A stretch of 64,000 nt of DNA from Macrotis lagotis (Eukaryota; Chordata; Mammalia; Peramelemorphia; Peramelidae), in NCBI RefSeq assembly GCF_037893015.1, contig NC_133658.1:260130275-260194274 (forward strand), read 5' to 3'. The notes under the pieces were generated by a model. The model was not told the origin of the DNA and searched no databases. It saw only the letters and a program-made list of their open reading frames with translations. A program made the position numbers and the translations under genes. The number at the start of each line of letters is the position of its first letter. The first letter of the stretch is position 1. This document shows, one piece after another, positions 32,455 through 43,540 of this stretch.

Positions 32455-32719
32455 CCATGTGTTCCTTTGGGAAACTAGTCTGCTCCTGGGGCATTTCATC
32501 CCCCCAAATAACCTCTCATATTTATATACTTCTCTGTAGGTATTTATTACCCTTCTGCTACTGCTGCCAGTCCCAACTGTCCATTGCTTTCTCTTGGTTT
32601 CTGCTAACCATAACTATATATAAACTACTTTTTTTCAAATTCTTCTGAGTCAGAGGCAATTTTTAAATGAATTCTTTCATGTTTGTTCAAATCCCTGAAA
32701 CCTTTAGCCAGGCAACATA
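32455..32719. other. Unassigned intergenic DNA
   Basis: No family recognised. Confidence 0.5.
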
Positions 32720-33080
32720 AGAAGATTGGAAAGATAGAGGAAGGTTAGACCATGAAGTATTTCAAATGACAAAGAGAGGATTTCATATTTGATCCTGAAG
32801 ATGAAGAGTTTTTGGAGTATATTGAATATGGGATATATGGTTGGACATAAGATTTAGGATAATCAATTTGACAGTTCAATGAAGGAAAGAGGGAGAGACT
32901 TATGACAGGCAGACTAACTAGCAGCCTATTACAATAATGCAAGTATAAGGTGATAAGAGTTTGCATAAGGGTGATGGCAATATCAGGAGAGAGGGGGACA
33001 TATGAGATGTTGCAAAGGTGAAATATGCACATCTTGATAACAAATTGAATATGAGTAAGATCAAACAAATGGGAATCAGT
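32720..33080 (-). mobile_element. L2 LINE, ORF2 fragment
   Basis: AGAGGATTTCATATTTGATCCTG, AAGGAAAGAGGGAGAGACTTATGACAGG, CTATTACAATAATGCAAGTATAAGGTGATAAGAG and GGGTGATGGCAATATC are the reverse of L2 ORF2 sequence. It continues at 33495. Confidence 0.75.
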
Positions 33081-33490
33081 TTCTAATATGTGGCTAGAGT
33101 TGAGATAGAGAAGGCTAGAGACAGAAGTATCAGGACAAAAACAGAAGTTTAATTGATTTCAGAGGGCGGAAAATGATGCCTGCAGGTGGAAGCCCCCTTT
33201 CCCCAGAAGGAGGATTTAATATGCTAAACTAAAAGCAGGTCTTATATACATACCAGGTTGGACCATGACATAATCATTTTTCAGTGCTGAGTTACTATTT
33301 CCATAGACTGTGAAATAGAGGGAGCTAAATCCCTCAGTAAATATTTGGTGCTGGTCCAAGCAATACATTTTTCCAGAGGGTGAAATCATTCTAGAACACA
33401 AAGTATTATTGATATACAAACTCAGGATACTGCCTGCTTGTTGAGTTTTAGCTCTGAAAAAACAGAAAATCTCCAAAATATTTTGACAAG
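33081..33490. other. Unclassified insertion inside L2
   Basis: About 410 bases separate two L2 pieces that are continuous in the L2 consensus order. It includes AGAAGTTTAATTGATTTCAGAGGG and GGTGCTGGTCCAAGCAATAC. I saw no clear ends and could not class it. An LTR remnant is possible. Confidence 0.45.
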
Positions 33491-33742
33491 AATAAGAGAT
33501 AGAGAAGAGTTGATAATAACACCTAGGTTACAAGCCTGAGGAACTATGAGGATGGTGATGCCCTCAACTAAATAGAGAAATTTGAAAGGAAGTAGAATTT
33601 AGAGGATAAATATTGAATTTAGCTTTGAAGATATTGAATTTAAAATGTCAACTAGACATCTAGCTCAAAATGTCTAAATGGAGATATCTAACTAGAGGCT
33701 AGCAAAGAGGTTAGATCAGCTTAGATTTAAGATTCATTAGTG
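33491..33742 (-). mobile_element. L2 LINE, ORF2 fragment (continued)
   Basis: GATAATAACACCTAGGTTACAAGCCTGAGG, GGATGGTGATGCCCTCAAC, TTGAATTTAAAATGTCAACTAGACATC and AAATGGAGATATCTAACTAGAGGC continue the reversed L2 order. A last piece follows the SINEs at 34255-34350. Confidence 0.75.
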
Positions 33743-34250
33743 GGGCAGCTAGGTGGTGCAATGGATAGAGCACTGGCCCTAGAGTCAAGATGACCCAAGT
33801 TCAAATTCAGTCTCAGACACTTAATAATTACCTAACTGTGGGACCTTGGGCAAGTCACTTACCCCATTGCCTTGCAAAACAAAACAAAACAAAATATTTT
33901 TAAAAATTCAATAGGGGGCAAGTAGGTGGTGCAATGGATAGAGCACTGGCCCTAGAGTCAAGATGACCCAAGTTCAAATTCAGTCTCAGACACTTAATAA
34001 TTACCTAACTGTGGGACCTTGGGCAAGTCACTTACCCCATTGCCTTGCAAAACAAAACAAAACAAAATATTTTTAAAAATTCAATAGGGGGCAAGTAGGT
34101 GGTGCAGTGGATAGAGCACTGGCCCTGGAGTCAGGAGGACCTGAGTTCAAATGTGAGCTGAGAACTTATTTCATACTTACTTAGTTATGTGACAATGGGA
34201 AAATCATTTAAACCTTATTGCCTTGCAAAAATAACAGCAAAAAAGAAGAT
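33743..34250 (+). mobile_element. Tandem triplet of tRNA-like SINEs
   Basis: Three copies start with the shared GGTGGTGCA(A/G)TGGATAGAG at 33758-33, 33931 and 34104 spacing, exactly 173 bases apart. Copies 1 and 2 are identical through the body and tail. Copy 2 begins GGGGGCAAGTAGG like copy 3, while copy 1 begins GGGGCAGCTAGG. Copy 2 is therefore a chimera of copies 3 (5' end) and 1 (body). Copy 3 is diverged and ends in AAAATAACAGC. Confidence 0.9.
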
Positions 34251-34399
34251 TCAATAGAATATAGATGATAATTAAAACCATCAAGTGAAGTAGTATAAAG
34301 AAGAGAGACAGGACAGATTACTGTGGCACAGCCATAATTAGTGGGCATGACTTGAATGAGAATCTATAAAAGTAATTTTGATACTATTAAATCAAAACT
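34251..34399 (-). mobile_element. L2 LINE, last piece
   Basis: AGAAGAGAGACAGGACAGATTACTGTGGCAC resembles reversed L2 and follows from 33742. The right limit is uncertain. Confidence 0.4.
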
Positions 34400-35214
34400 A
34401 ATGGGAATATTTAATAAGAATGGAAAAATTGGAAAGCAGTTTGGCAGAAATTAGACCAACATTTTATACCATATTACATCATAAATCCAAGATGGATGGG
34501 TGATCTGAATATCAACTATTATTCCACTAAAGAATTAAAAGAGGTAAACTTCATGTGCCCTTTGGAAAGGAATAGATTCATATTTTTTAAAAAGGAATAG
34601 AAGCTATTATAAAAGATTGAAATTAAATAATTTTGATTAAATGAAGTTGAAAATTTTCTCATAAACAAAATTAACAAATTTAAGATAAAATAATATTTAC
34701 ATAAAATATCTCTAATGAAGATGGTTCTATATTCAAGACAGATAGATAGTTAACAGAAATATATAAGAACCATAGAGGAATTACCCAATAAAGGAATCAA
34801 AGGATGTGAACAAAAAGTTCTCAAAAGAATTGCAAAAACTATCAATAACCATAATAAAGAATACTCCAAATCACAAATAAGAGAACTGTGAATCAAAAAT
34901 CCCTTAGAATTTACTTCAACCAAAAATTGAAAAATATGACATAAGATAGAAACAATCTTGAAAAAGGTGTGGAAAGAAAAACAGTAGAGCTACAACTGGG
35001 ACAAGAATTTTGCAAAATAATTTGGAATGATGAAAATAATATATAAAATATTCATGCTTTATGATCTAGACATTCCAATGCTAGAAATATACACCAAGAT
35101 CACTGACATTTGTAGTATCATTTTTTTGTAGTGACAAATTGGATAGCAAAAGCTTCTCATCAATTAGAGAATGTCTAAACAAATTGTGGTATGTGAATTT
35201 AATCTATTAGAGAG
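34400..35214 (+). mobile_element. Old L1, late ORF2
   Basis: AATTTTGATTAAATGAAGTTGAAAATTTTC, AATTACCCAATAAAGGAATCAAAGGATGTG, TTTATGATCTAGACATTCCAATGC, CTTCTCATCAATTAGAGAATGTCTAAACAAATTGTGGTATG correspond to L1 ORF2 C-terminal sequence and are more decayed than other L1s here. It resumes at 37205. Confidence 0.65.
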
Positions 35215-37204
35215 AATTTAATTAGCCAGAAGAGATGGATACACATGACTTATTTGAAAAATTATTATCCAATAAGATGAAACTGGAAATATCCTTACCT
35301 GGGAGAAAGACTCTAATAACTCTCAGTAATTGTAATTCTAGTAGAGAGAATAGCCAGAAGTGATGAACATTCAACAATTTTCTGTGACTCAGATAATAAC
35401 AATACCCCCTTAAAAAGGCGGACAGTAAAGAGATGGGAGGATGGAGGAGACTGAATGGGGTAAATCTCATTACATTAAGAGGTGGTACAAAGGACTTATT
35501 GCAATAGAGGGGAAGACGAAGGAGGTGAGAACCACCTGAATTTTACTCTCATCAGATTGGCTTAAAGTTAGCATATACACACTCAGTTAAGTTAAGAAAC
35601 TTATCTTACCTTTAACTTGTTAAAAGGGGGAAAGGGGAGGGGGAGAAAGGGGGAATCAACAGAAGAAAGGGACAGAAGTAGATGCAAAGGGAAAAGGAAA
35701 AAGGGGGAGGGGAGTTGGATATAGGAGGGCAAACACGCTGAAGGTGGTGGAATTCAGAAACAAAACACTGGGGAATATGGATAAAGGGAAAAAATGGGGG
35801 AAATACAAACAGAGGTAAGATAACATGGAATGCAACAAAGAGTTAGTAATTATAACTTTAAATGTGAATGGGATGAAATCTCCCTTAAAACATAAAAGAA
35901 TAGCAGAGTAGATTGAAAACTACAATATGTTGCTTACAAGAAACTCATCTGAAGCAGAGAGCTACAGATAGAGTAAAGGTAAAAGGTTGGAGCAAAATAT
36001 ATTTTGCTTCAGCTGAAGTTCAAAAAGCAGGGGTAGCAATCCTTATTTCAGACAAAGCAACTGCAAAAATAGATATTATTAAAAAGAGATAATGAAGGAA
36101 ACTATATCCTCCTAAAAGGTATAATAGAAAATAAAGCAATTGCAATAATAAATATGTATGCACCCATGTAATAGCATCCAAATTCTTAGAGAAGAAGATG
36201 AAAGAGTTATAGGAAGACATAGATAGCAAAACTCAACTAGTGTGAAACCTCAACCTCCTGCTCTCAGATTTCAATAACTCTAACTATAAAATAAACAAGA
36301 AGAAAGTTAAGGAGGTAAATAGATTGTTAGAAAACCTAGACATGATAGACTTATGAAGGAAATTGAATGGGGATAGAAAGGAATATACTTTTTTTTCTCT
36401 TCAGTACATGGCACTTACACAAAAACTGACCATGTCCTAGGTCATAAAACCTAATGATCAATTGCAGAAAGGCAGAAATAGTGAATACAACTTTCTCAGA
36501 TCATAATGCAATAAAAATCATATGCAATATTGGACCAGGGAGATATAGACCCAAAACTAATTGGAACCTAAATAACCTCATTTTAAAGAATGAGTAGATT
36601 AAACAACAGGCTGTCAGGGGACATATTATATCTTTAAATGCTTATATGAATAAATTAAAGAGGAAATCAATGAATTAAATATACAACTAAAAAATTAGAG
36701 AAAGAACAAATTAAAAACCCCAGTTAAATACCAAATTAGAAATTCTAAAAATTAAAGAAGAAATTAATAAAATTGAAAGCAAGAAAACTATTCAACTAAT
36801 AAATAAAACCAAGAATTGGTTTTATGAAAAACCAATAAAATTGATAAACCTCTGGTCAATCTGATTGAAAAAAAGAAAGAAGAAAACAAAATTTGCTACT
36901 AACATAAATGAAAAAAGTGAACTCACTAACAATGAGGAGGAAATTAAAGTAATAATTCAGAATTATTTTGTACTACTCTATGCAAATAAATTTGATAATC
37001 TAAATGAAATGGAGGAATATTTACAAAAATCTAAGTTGCCTAGGTTAAATGAAGAGGAAATTAAATACCTAAATAACCATATCTCAGAAAAAGAAATTCA
37101 ACAAGCCATTACTGAACTTCCTAATAAAAAAATCTCCAGGGCCAGATGGCTTCACAAATGAATTCTGTCAAACATTTAAGGAACAACTGGTTCCAATTCT
37201 ATAT
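35215..37204 (+). mobile_element. L1 fragment lacking both ends
   Basis: It begins in the region between ORF1 and ORF2 (same as reversed 47650-47850) and ends in the reverse-transcriptase region at ATATAAACTA, where the older L1 continues. There is no 5' UTR and no 3' UTR or poly(A). Left breakpoint within about 15 bases. Confidence 0.75.
35825..37170 (+). pseudogene. L1 ORF2 N-terminal half, broken
   Basis: From ATG at 35825 the codons give VIITLNVNGMKSPL and, past stops, LQETHLKQRA (endonuclease glutamate), IYFASAEVQKAGVAILIS, SDHNAIKI (endonuclease histidine) and then [29 protein letters not shown]. It covers the endonuclease and the start of the reverse transcriptase. Several stops and frame changes make it inactive. 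The 98-residue open frame 36865-37161 is its last part. Confidence 0.9.
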
Positions 37205-37290
37205 AAACTAATGGTATATTATTGTGCTAAAAGAAACAATAAACATGCTGAATACAGAGGAATTTTGAAAAAAATGGCATGAACAGACTC
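37205..37290 (+). mobile_element. Old L1, continuation
   Basis: AATGGTATATTATTGTGCTAAAAGAAAC ... GAATACAGAGGAATTTTG follows on from the late ORF2 sequence that stops at 35200. Confidence 0.6.
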
Positions 37291-37309
37291 AAAATCATTT
37301 ATCAAGTTA

Positions 37310-37450
37310 ATCAATCTATTTGGAGTTATAAAGTGCTTACTAAGTGTCAGGGACTGTGATGATCACTGGGAATGGGAATACAAAGAAAGAAAGAGAAAAA
37401 AAAGAGTCCTAACTATCAAAGAGCTCACATTCTCTAAGGAGACATGACAT
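37310..37450 (-). mobile_element. L2 LINE 3' end
   Basis: AAAGTGCTTACTAAGTGTCAGGGACTGTGATGATCACTGGG and AAAGAGCTCACATTCTC is the reverse of the L2 3' UTR. The element continues at 38130. Confidence 0.7.
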
Positions 37451-37739
37451 GAAAACATTTTTTATTTGGTATGTATATTCAAACTATATATGTGCATGGG
37501 TACATATTTACATATACAATGTAAGTAAAAGGTAATATATGTTATATTTACATTATATTCAAAATTACATATAAAATATATAAATTGGATTTGAGTGAGG
37601 GGACTTGTAATGGCTTCACCTCTTTGATGTCATGGTCTTCTTGGAGATCAAAGGACAGACAACATCACCATCATGTTTAATACCCTTATTATAACAATTA
37701 CAATATTGCTGTTGAAAAAAATCTAATTGATATGTATCA
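37451..37739. other. AT-rich low-complexity DNA and SINE tail
   Basis: TA-rich low-complexity sequence, then AATTGGATTTGAGTGAGGGGACTTGTAATGG with CTTCTTGGAGATCAAAGGACAGACAAC, a scrap of RTE-type SINE. Confidence 0.5.
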
Positions 37740-38050
37740 CATTTGATTGAGATTTTTAGAACAGCTAGGTGAATACTGGCCTTGGAGTCAGGAGGATGGG
37801 AGTTTGAATCCAGTCTCAGATGGTTTCAAACTGTGTGACCTTGGGCAAGTCATTTAATCCTGACTGCCTCACATTCAGGGGGCTATCTCCAATTGTCCTG
37901 TTTCATATCTGACCACTGGATCCAGATGGTTCTAGAGGAGTAAGTGAAGCTGGTGACCCCCCCCTTACTCAAATCCTACTCATGTACTTGTCATGTGCAT
38001 GTCAAAAGACCTGATGTTATGGTCTTCTTTGAGAATGAAGGACAAACATC
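37740..38050 (+). mobile_element. RTE-type SINE
   Basis: GCTAGGTGAATACTGGCCTTGGAGTCAGGAGGATGG, GTGTGACCTTGGGCAAGTCATTTAATCC, CCACTGGATCCAGATGGTTCTAGAGGAG, CTCAAATCCTACTCATGTACTTGTCATG and CTTTGAGAATGAAGGACAAAC. It ends at a TA microsatellite rather than a GAT run. Confidence 0.85.
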
Positions 38051-38053
<3 letters not shown>

Positions 38054-38088
<35 letters not shown>

Positions 38089-38118
38089 TATATACATATG
38101 TACATATATATATATATT
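38054..38118 (+). repeat. (TA)n microsatellite
   Basis: A TA tract with two TACATATA interruptions sits at the 3' end of the SINE. Confidence 0.9.
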
Positions 38119-38129
38119 ATATAAATAAT

Positions 38130-38650
38130 ATAAATGGGAAGTAATCTCAGAAGTAAGGTATGAGGGAAAGAAGTAAAAGAACTGAGCTAAAAGGAGATTT
38201 CAGCTAAGCCTTGAAGGCAGCCAGAGAAATCAAGGGGTAGGGAAAAGAAAGAGAGTATTTTAGTATCTCTAGAGAGAATTGGGATATGGTGTATCACAGT
38301 AAGAAAGGCAATTACAGTGGAGTGTAAAGTACAGATAGTAAAGTATAAGAAGATCGGAATGGTAGGCAGGCACCAGGCTATGAATGGCTTGAAAAGTCAA
38401 ATAGAGAATTTCATATTTGACCCTAGAAGTAAAAGGAAGCCACTGGACTTTATGGAAGATTGGAAGATAAGGAGTTCTACGTTGGACATATTGAGTTTGA
38501 GATGTCTATGGCCCAACCATTTCAAAATGTTCAGAAGGTAGCTGATGATGAAAGACCAAGTCAAGAGAGAGATTAAGGTTAGATAAATCGATCTGAGAAT
38601 ATTCTACATAGAGAGCATGATTGAATCATTAAGAAATGATGAGATCACAG
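38130..38650 (-). mobile_element. L2 LINE, 3' UTR and ORF2
   Basis: GCTAAGCCTTGAAGGCAGCCAGAG, CAGGCTATGAATGGCTTGAAAAGTCAAATAGAGAATTTCATATTTGACCC, GGAAGCCACTGGACTTTATGG, TTGAGTTTGAGATGTCTATGG are the reversed L2 order. The plus-strand frame 38317-38541 is a chance opening. Confidence 0.8.
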
Positions 38651-39214
38651 TGAAAATATAGAGATAGGAATGAGAAACAAAAATGAAGCAGAAACTGGAA
38701 AAGAATACATAATGAGTATAACAATATGTAAATGGAAATAACAACCATAAAAGATTAGAAACTCAAGATTGCAAAATTTTAAAGAACAAGGTTGGTCCCA
38801 AAGTGAAGCATGACAAGACACCTTCTTCCCCTGCTCCTTTATAGGAGTCAAGAATATAGGTGTGGAACACTGAATATAATGACAGAATTTTTTCCAAGTT
38901 AACTAAAACAATTAAATTTCTTCCTATTTTTCTTTTCTAAAAAAATTATTTTTTATTTGGGATGACTTTCTCAAAGTACGGAGGGAAAGATATACAAGAG
39001 TAAAGTCTAAAAATGTAGAAATAAAAGATATGAATAAAAATATTTTTAGAAGACTGAAAAAGAAAAGTGAATGACAAAGACTATCAGAACATGGAATGTA
39101 CTAATATCCAGAAAGAAGAAACTGATCAAATGAATTAGGAATCCAAGTCAGTGACTTAAGGCAAGGGGGCACAAGTTTTATCAAAAAAGAGAAAAAAGGA
39201 AACGATTCTGAGCA
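38651..39214. other. Unassigned intergenic DNA
   Basis: No family recognised. The 3' end of the neighbouring L1 would be expected here and is absent. Confidence 0.5.
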
Positions 39215-42200
39215 TAGGTCATGTTGGTCAATCTGAGAAGTAGGTGTGAGGTGGTATCTCAGAGATGTTTTAATTCTCATTTATCTAATCAGTAATAATT
39301 TAGAGCAATGTTTTCAATGTTTTCATACAACTGTAGATAGTTCTGATTTCCTCATCTTCAAATTGCCTTTGCATATCCTCTGAACATTTGTGAATTGGAG
39401 AATGGTTTGGTTCTTTACAAATTTGACTCAATTCTCTATATAGTTTAGAAATTAATTCTTTGTCAGAAGCACTAGTTGTAAAACTTGCTTCCCAATTTAC
39501 TACATTTCTTTTGTTGGGTTATAGTGGTTTTGTTTGTGCAAAAGCTTTTTAATTTAATGTAATCAAATCATCCAGTTTGTTTTTTTATGCCTTCCATATC
39601 TCTTCCTTGGTCATAGATTGCTCCCCTTTCCATAGATCTGACAGGTAAACTATTCTTTGTTCTCCTAGTTTGCTTATAATATTCTTTTATGTCTAAATCC
39701 TGAACCCATTTTGATCTTATCTTCCGTGATATGTTGGTCTAATCCACGTTTTTGCCATACTATCTTCCAGTTTTCCCAGCAGTTTTTTATTAAAGAGTGA
39801 GTTCTTATCCCAGAAGCTGAACTCTTGGGGTCTATCAAACAGCAGATTACTGTAATCATTTCCTGATATTGCACATAGTCTATTCCACTGATCCACCACT
39901 CAATTTCTTAGCCAGTATCAGACAGTTTTGATGACTGATGCTTTATAATATAATTTTAGATCTGGTAAGGCTAAGACACCTTCTTTTGCATTTTTTTCAT
40001 TAAATCTCCTGATATTCTTGACTTTTTGCTTCTCTATATGAATTTAGTTACAATTTTTTCTAGCTCACTAAAGTAATTTCTTGGAAGTTTGATTGGTATG
40101 GCACTAAATAAGTAGTTTAATTTAGATAGAATTGTCATTTTTATTGTATTAGCTTGGCCTGTCCATGAGCTACTGATATTTTCCCAGTTATTTCAATCAG
40201 TTGCTCTGACATGTCAGAAAATTTCCATTTAAGCTTCTGCATTGTGTGTCCAAATTGCCACCCTAAGATGGCAATGAAATACAGCAAGTTGGATGTTTTT
40301 GTTTGAAGCAATAGGCAAAAAATAATTGATCCTCTTAAAGTGTTTGAGTAGTAGTGTGACCTTGTAGCCCAAATATTCAGAAAGAATCACAGAATGTGGT
40401 AATGTCAAGCTGACTGTTTTAGAAACTGAAATAGGTAGGGATGATAGCAAGTGGGAAGAGGCTAATAGAGGCAACTGCTCTGGGTCAAGCACAAAGAGGA
40501 AGGTAGGAATTGAAATTCAATCTGATATTGTTTGTTTGAAAATTGTTTTATGGTTGTTTTCATAGAGTTTCAGAGACTGCCTCAGCAAGTAGACTCCCAA
40601 GTATTTTATATTGTCTGAAGTTATTTTAAATGTTATTTCTCTTTCTCGCTCTTGCTGTTGTATCTTGCTAGTAATATATAGAGAAGCTGAGGATCTATTT
40701 TGTATCCTGAGACTTTGCTTAACTATTAATTGTTTCTAGAAGTTTTTTAGATGATCTTTTAGGGTTCTCTGAGTATACCATCATGTCATCTGCAGAGAGT
40801 GAGAGTTTTGTTTCTTCCTTACCAATGCTAACTCCTTCAATTTCTTTTTTTTCTCTTATTGCTGGAGCTAACATTTATAATACAATATTGAATAGTGGTG
40901 GTGACAATGGGCATACTTGTTTCACCCCTGATCTTATTGAGAACGCCTTTAGATTATCCCCATTGCATATAATGCTTGTTGATAGTTTCAGATAGATACT
41001 GCTTATCATTCTAAGGAACAATCCAGTTATTCCTATGCTCTCTGGTGTTTTCAGTAGGAAAGAGTGCTATGTTTTATCAAAGGCTTTTTCAGCAACTATT
41101 GAGATAATCGTATGATTTCTTTTAGGTTTGTTATTGATATAGTCAATTATACTGACAGTTTTCCTAATATTGAACCAACCCTGCATTACTAGAATAACTC
41201 CTGCTTGATCATGGTGTATTATCCAAGTGATAACTTATTGTAATCACTTTTCTAAGATTTTATTTAAGATTTTTGCATCCATATTTATTAGGATATTGGT
41301 CTATAATTTTCTTTCTGTTTGACTTTTCCTGGTTTGGGTATCACCACCATATTGGTGTCATAGAAGGAATTGGGCAGAGATTCATCTTCAGCTATTTTTC
41401 CAAAGAGTTTGTGTAGATTTGGAACCAATCATTCTTTAAATGTTTGATAGAATTCATTTGTGAATCCATCTGGTCCTGGAGATTTTTGCTTAGGGAGTTC
41501 ACTGATGGCTGGTTGAATTTCTTTTCCTGAGATAGGGTTATTTGGGTATTTAATTCCCTCTTCATTTATCCTGGGCAACTAAATATTTCTGTAAATATTC
41601 ATCCATTATTAGTTCAATATTTTCTTGTTTTCAATTTTATTAATATCTCTTTAATTTTTAGAATTTCTAATTTGGTATTTAGTTGGATGTTTTTAACTTG
41701 TTTTCTCTAATCTTTTTAGTTTCATACTTAATTCATTGATTTCCTCTTTCCTCTTTATTCATATAAGCATTTAGAGATACAATATACCCCCTAATAACTG
41801 CTTTGCCTGTATCCCAAAAGTTTTGGTATGTTATTGTCATTGCCTTGGATGAAATAATTAATTCTTTCTATAATTTGTTTTTTGATTCACTTATTCTTTA
41901 AAATGAGGTTATTTAGTTTCCAATTAGTTTTAGATCTATCTCTCAATGATCCATTATTGCATGTGAGTTTTGTTGAATTATGGTCTGAAAAGAAGTATTC
42001 ACTATTTCTTACTCTCTGCATTTGGTTATGAGGTTTTAATGCCCTAGAACATGGTCAGTTTTTGTGTAGGTGCCATGCACTACAGAAAAAAAGTATATTC
42101 TTTTCTACCCCCCATTCATTGTTCTCTAAATGTCTATCATGTCTAAGTTTTCTAACATTCTATTTACCTCCTTAACTTCCTTATTATTTATTTTATGGTT

Positions 42201-42645
42201 AGATCTATCTAAATATGATAGAGGAAGGTTGAAATCTCCCATCAGTAGAGTTTTGCTATCTATATCTTCCTGTAACTCATTCAGCATCTCCTCTAAGAAT
42301 TTGAATGCTTGGCCACTTGGTGTGTACATATTTAGTATTGAAATTGCTTCATTGTCTATGGTACCTTTTAGGAGAACATAATTTCCTTCCTCATCTCTTT
42401 TAATGAGATCTATTTTTGCAGCAGTTTTGTCTGAGATAAGGATTTCTACCCCTACCTTTTTCACTTAGCTGAAGAATAATATATTCTGCTCCAACCTTTT
42501 ACCTTTACTCTGTATGTACCCCTCTGCTTGAAATTAGTTTCATGTAAGGTGCATATTGTAGGATTCTGGTTTTTAATCCACTCTGCTATCCACTTACATT
42601 TTATGGGACAGTTCATCCCATTCATATTCAAAGTTATAATTACTC
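39215..42645 (-). pseudogene. L1 ORF2 remnant with RT motif
   Basis: It starts near VIITLNMNGMNCPIKCKW. The open frame 42464-42126 gives GVEILISDKTAAKIDLIKRDEEGNYVLLKG, the L1 endonuclease domain. The RT active site reads SADDMMVYSENP, with ADD at 40793-40785; the usual residue before it is F, here S. Further stops occur and the C-terminal cysteine region is missing. It is inactive. Confidence 0.85.
40233..40530. other. L2-like block inside L1 ORF2
   Basis: L1 sequence stops at ATTTCCATTTAA and resumes at TTTGTTTGAAAATTG. The block between does not read as L1. Reading on the plus strand, CTTAAAGTGTTTGAGTAGTAGTGTGACC, AAGAATCACAG and GGGAAGAGGCTAATAGAGGCAACTG resemble reversed L2 ORF2 as at 38440 and 32890. 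No L2 3' end is present. Confidence 0.5.
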
Positions 42646-42759
42646 TTTATTGTCCTCCATGCTATCTTCCCTCTGTTTTTTTTAATCCTTTTTTTCTCTT
42701 GAGTCTCCTGTTTAAAGTCCAAATTTCCAATTTAACTCTGGGATTTTCATCAGGAAAAG

Positions 42760-43540
42760 TTGGAAGTCTCCCATTTTGTTAAATGCCCATCTTTTCCCCT
42801 GGAAGAGAAGACTCAGATTTGCTAGATAGTAAACTCTTAGCTGCATTCCAAGCTCCCTTGCTTTTCAAAATATCATATTCCAAGTCCTTTGATCCTTTAA
42901 TGTTGATGCAATCAGGGCCTATGTAATTCTTACCATGCCTGAGGCTCCTTCTTTCTAATTACTTGAAGATTTTCTCCTCTATCTGATAGTTCTGGAGTTT
43001 AGCCACAATATTCCTTGTTTTCATTGTGGGATCCTGTTCAGGAGGGGATCGATGTATTCTTTCAATAACTATTTCGCCCTCTGACTCCATGATATCAGGG
43101 ATATCTATGATATCCCACTGTATCCTGAAGTATGGAGTCCAGACTTTTTCCCCCCCTCAATGTTTTCAAGGAGCCCAATGATTCTTAAATTGTCTGTCCT
43201 GGATCTATTCTCCAGGTCAGTTGTTTTGCTGATGAGTTATTTTACATTTTCTTCTATTTCTTTTTTTGTTTTAACAGATTTTTTTTTTTTGTCTCATGAA
43301 ATCAATTTCCACAGTTTCCAATCTCTTTTTGGAGAAGTTTGTTCATTTACCTTCTGCAACTCCTTTTCCATTTCCATTTCCTTTTCTATTTTTGAAGGAA
43401 TGTTCCATTTGCCCAATTGTGGTTTTGAGAAAATTATTTCCTTTTTGAACTTATCCAATTCTGTTTTTGAAGGATTTGTTTTCCTGTTGCAAGAGGTTAA
43501 TTTACTCTTGTGTTTCATTTCCCAGTTTTTCAATTGATAT
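42760..43540 (-). pseudogene. L1 ORF1 remnant
   Basis: The minus strand gives a lysine/glutamate-rich coiled coil (MKNWEMKHKSKLTSCNRK ... EKEMEMEKELQKVNEQ), then RTDNLRIIGL and IERIHRSPPEQDPTMKTRNIVAKL, the order coiled coil, RRM, C-terminal domain of L1 ORF1p. This RNA-binding protein coats L1 RNA. Stops interrupt it. Confidence 0.8.

Noticed and set aside
33743..34250. CRISPR-like array because of the regular 173-base spacing
   Set aside because: The units are SINEs in a vertebrate genome and have no short repeats with unique spacers.
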